From assembly GCA_943704415.1 (NCBI GenBank), contig CALSCO010002143.1, positions 1 through 21,515 on the forward strand: a stretch of 21,515 nucleotides of DNA, in the 5' to 3' direction. The notes beneath the pieces were generated by a model. That model made no database searches. It had not been told where the DNA came from and saw only the letters and a list, made by a program, of their open reading frames with translations. Positions 20,901 through 21,515 of the stretch are shown here, in pieces. Source of the DNA: Parvularia atlantis (lineage: Eukaryota > Opisthokonta > Rotosphaerida). Each line of letters opens with the position of its first letter. Positions within the stretch are counted from its first letter, which is position 1. The position numbers and the translations under genes were made by a program.

Positions 20901-21515
20901 CACTTGAACAGGTCGCGCGCCGACAGCGGCCGGGTGTGGCTCGGGCGCAGGTCGCGCGCCTTGGCGTACAGGCTGAGCACGAACGCGGTGTGCGCGGCCA
21001 GGGGCGGGTAGGCTGCGCGAACGACGGTGGCCAGCTCGGCCTCGTTGAGCGCCGCGACCTGCGCAGCGCGTCAGCACCGCCAAAGCGCGCCGCAACGCCT
21101 CGCACACCTGCAGTCGGCTCCACAGCCCGTCACCGATGGCCCCGGTGACCGCCGTGCGCGCCGCAGACGTGCTATGCGTCGCAAACAGCTGGAAGCCCGG
21201 CTGCGCGTAGATGAGCTCGCCGCGCGCGGGCACAAACAGCTGACGCGTCTCGAGCAGCGGCAGCAGCACCGACAGCACGTCCGCCGGCACGTAGTCGATA
21301 TCCTCGATCAGCACCCAGCGGCCCTCGGCCACGGCGCGCGTCAGCAGGCCCGGCTGCCAGCGGAAGTCGCCGGGCACGTGCGTGCAGACGTAGGTGCCAA
21401 GCAGCGCCTTGCCGTCGGTCTGGTCGCCGAGGTGAATCTTGACAAGGTCTGCGTCGTCGCGTCAGCGACACGCTCGTGTGGCGGCGAACGCCAGTCTTGA
21501 CGAGGAGCGCCTGCT
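5185..21515 (-). CDS. MDN1: Midasin (MDN1/REA1), giant AAA+ 60S ribosome-assembly ATPase, N-terminus cut by window edge
   Basis: Family role: a dynein-like motor that pulls the MIDO proteins Rsa4 and Ytm1 off pre-60S particles. Exons (minus strand): 21448-21108, 21058-20747, 20681-19138, 19079-19019, 18967-18826, 18777-18671, 18616-18482, 18427-18320, 18272-18155, 18100-17950, 17895-17763, 17699-16817, 16780-16554, 16501-16360, 16305-16114, 16063-11986, 11909-11762, 11706-10639, 10585-10433, 10372-10220, 10166-9769, 9718-5185. They stay in phase over 15,128 nt, about 5,040 codons; yeast Rea1 is about 4,900. Order: AAA1-AAA6, long linker, D/E-rich tail, VWA/MIDAS domain. Stop 5187-5185. Everything before 21448 is unresolved. 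Two introns (18273-18319, 17896-17949) need the odd donors GTCACC and GTCCGT. The two largest exons (4.1 and 4.5 kb) are intron-free, while the AAA3-AAA5 region is cut into small exons. Confidence 0.97.
6240..8015 (-). other. MDN1 D/E-rich low-complexity tail
   Basis: Aspartate and glutamate dominate nearly 600 residues with interspersed G, S, R and K. It opens with ELSDDTGEGE and the conserved IEDEEQVLGTRDE, and includes NDFDGQLYDRPPDEEQ and LLDKRLWEDESDKED. It is intron-free and presumably disordered, serving as the flexible tether that lets the MIDAS domain reach the ring. A nine-glutamine run sits inside it. Confidence 0.92.
6745..6771 (-). repeat. (CAG)9 run encoding polyglutamine in MDN1
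   Basis: Nine uninterrupted CTG triplets on the plus strand read as nine CAG codons in MDN1, between TAA and GSAQ, inside the acidic tail. The pure repeat suggests slippage-prone length. Confidence 0.95.
8016..14480 (-). other. MDN1 linker/stalk region
   Basis: This long, mostly helical segment joins the AAA ring to the acidic tail. Recognisable blocks are CLGRAWIAAGRGLLHSYLLP (near 12310-12360), WGIYAIKNGLRML (across 11707-11761), YSFYHDANIAEARLV (near 10650-10690), GLELLLKRAQDWEEYASK (across 10373-10432), LIIRWRKLEVQAWP, KLARWNDLNYFALKQSADKSHR and YDELLN. It diverges more from other midasins than the ring does, as is normal. Confidence 0.85.
8431..8463 (-). repeat. Polyalanine run in MDN1
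   Basis: Eleven alanine codons, mostly GCC on the coding strand, lie between SGEG and RVDAAIETV in the distal linker. Synonymous changes at the ends suggest it is partly protein-maintained. Confidence 0.9.
14480..15540 (-). other. MDN1 AAA6 module
   Basis: Walker A GPSASGKT is at 15324-15347, followed by FAVNSGVDTTELLGSFEQVD. The Walker B equivalent (14828-14868) reads WVLLDNVNFCSPSVLDRLN, with asparagine where glutamate is catalytic. As far as I recall, midasins in general have DN here, so this is a family trait rather than damage. CMDPRFGEISRAMRNRALEV is the sensor region. Confidence 0.9.
15540..16501 (-). other. MDN1 AAA5 module
   Basis: Walker A GPPGVGKT is at 16391-16414. HELVRINLSEQTDLSDLFG, DLPVEGGQGGEFAW, Walker B WILLDELNLASQSVLEG and then LNACLDHRAAVYIPELDLTF follow across the last junction. 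IFACQNPARQGGGRKGLPKS and FLNRFSQVHV continue into the long exon. These are among the most conserved midasin sequences. Confidence 0.94.
16781..16816 (-). other. 36-nt intron in MDN1
   Basis: The minus strand reads GTGTCGACTTGAGCTGACTG...TTTGCGCAG, with a CTGAC branch-point-like motif and a short pyrimidine-containing stretch before CAG. The AAA4 frame runs into TGA within it, and the next exon restores QGASLVLLDALD, equivalent to the conserved HGA-LVLLDGL block. So an intron must exist; its exact donor could shift by a codon or so. Confidence 0.75.
16817..17895 (-). other. MDN1 AAA4 module
   Basis: Walker A GETGCGKTSVCQ is at about 17763-17798, NCHEHSETADFLGSQRPMR follows the 63-nt intron, and Walker B is LFLLDEISLADDSVLERLN (near 17250-17310). 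A 70-odd residue insert between them carries PLETLLQAMSAAED. ATMNPGGDYGKKELSPALRN is the sensor-1 region. The module ends at a 36-nt intron. Confidence 0.92.
18155..19137 (-). other. MDN1 AAA3 module
   Basis: Walker A GPTSAGKT is at 19037-19060 in a 61-nt exon. FVRINNHEHTDLQEYLGSYV follows, then Walker B WIVLDELNLAPSEVLEALN (from 18774 down), LLDDNRELFIHETQ and FMLFATQNPPGVYGGRK. FAGRQGFITLRDLFRWAQR closes the module. Seven short introns divide it. Each junction rebuilds highly conserved midasin sequence, which supports the intron calls. Confidence 0.92.
19150..20625 (-). other. MDN1 AAA2 module
   Basis: Walker A GETGVGKT is at 20433-20456, followed by LHVVNLSQQSESADLLGGFKPVD. Walker B WVLLDEVNLASTEML is near 19890-19924. 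Between them sits a helical, alanine-rich insert (about 20330-19990) corresponding to the AAA2 helix-2 insertion known in yeast Rea1 to form a regulatory bundle over the ring. It all lies in one 1.5-kb exon. Confidence 0.9.
20747..21515 (-). other. MDN1 AAA1 module (partial)
   Basis: Starts at LVKIHLGDQTDGKALLGTYV and continues with GDFRWQPGLLTRAV, typical of midasin AAA1. The Walker B region (21291-21323) reads RWVLIEDIDYVPADV, with ED instead of DE, as is usual for midasin AAA1. The Walker A loop lies past the window edge. The junction before 21448 is unresolved: the acceptor CGCAG at 21449 is clear, but the GT candidates upstream give the needed phase 1 only in a frame whose protein I do not recognise. 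Confidence 0.85.

Noticed and set aside
1-21515. A gene cluster, defence system, mobile element or viral relic
   Set aside because: All genes are single conserved housekeeping genes with no shared pathway. I see no transposase, reverse transcriptase, integrase, capsid gene, terminal repeat or target-site duplication, and no repeat array beyond short codon runs.

Overview
This window is nuclear DNA from a compact, strongly GC-rich eukaryote, most likely a fungus. The closest match I can suggest is a small-genome basidiomycete yeast of the Malassezia type (Ustilaginomycotina); that placement is inference, not proof. Evidence: all six genes encode eukaryotic or fungal proteins; five are interrupted by very short spliceosomal introns (34-111 nt, mostly 47-65) with GTGCG-type donors and CTGAC-like branch points; spacers between genes are only 18-166 bp. 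A GC-rich Microbotryomycete yeast is the main alternative.

Layout, left to right: the 3' end of a RAC1-type Rho GTPase (+, 1-80); converging on it, a tail-anchored VAP/Scs2 ER contact-site protein (-, 247-1338, 5 exons); a stand-alone MoeA/gephyrin-E molybdenum insertase (-, 1392-3023, 5 exons); the Ran-release factor MOG1 (-, 3043-3827, 4 exons); head-to-head with it, the eIF2 assembly factor CDC123 (+, 3846-5131, 5 exons); converging on that, the giant AAA+ ribosome-assembly ATPase midasin MDN1/REA1 (-, 5185 to beyond 21515). MDN1 takes up three quarters of the window: at least 22 exons and about 5,040 codons, with only the N-terminus and the start of AAA1 missing at the right edge.

Exon joins were worked out by hand from reading phase, GT-AG ends and resemblance to conserved family sequence. 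Five complete or nearly complete proteins result with consistent phases throughout: VAP 277 aa, MoeA 470 aa, MOG1 193 aa, CDC123 353 aa, MDN1 about 5,040 aa visible. No stretch over 300 bp lacks a gene. I see no tRNA, rRNA, mobile element, CRISPR array or viral relic.

The genes are conserved housekeeping genes and do not form one pathway, although CDC123 (eIF2 assembly), MDN1 (60S assembly) and MOG1 (Ran cycle) all touch translation or nuclear transport. I found no new biological system. What stands out is genome architecture: start codons 18 bp apart on opposite strands, a 19-bp tandem gap with a duplicated start codon, introns as short as 34-36 nt, donors that almost never match the usual GTRAGT, and several introns that are multiples of three without stops, so annotation software would read through them.
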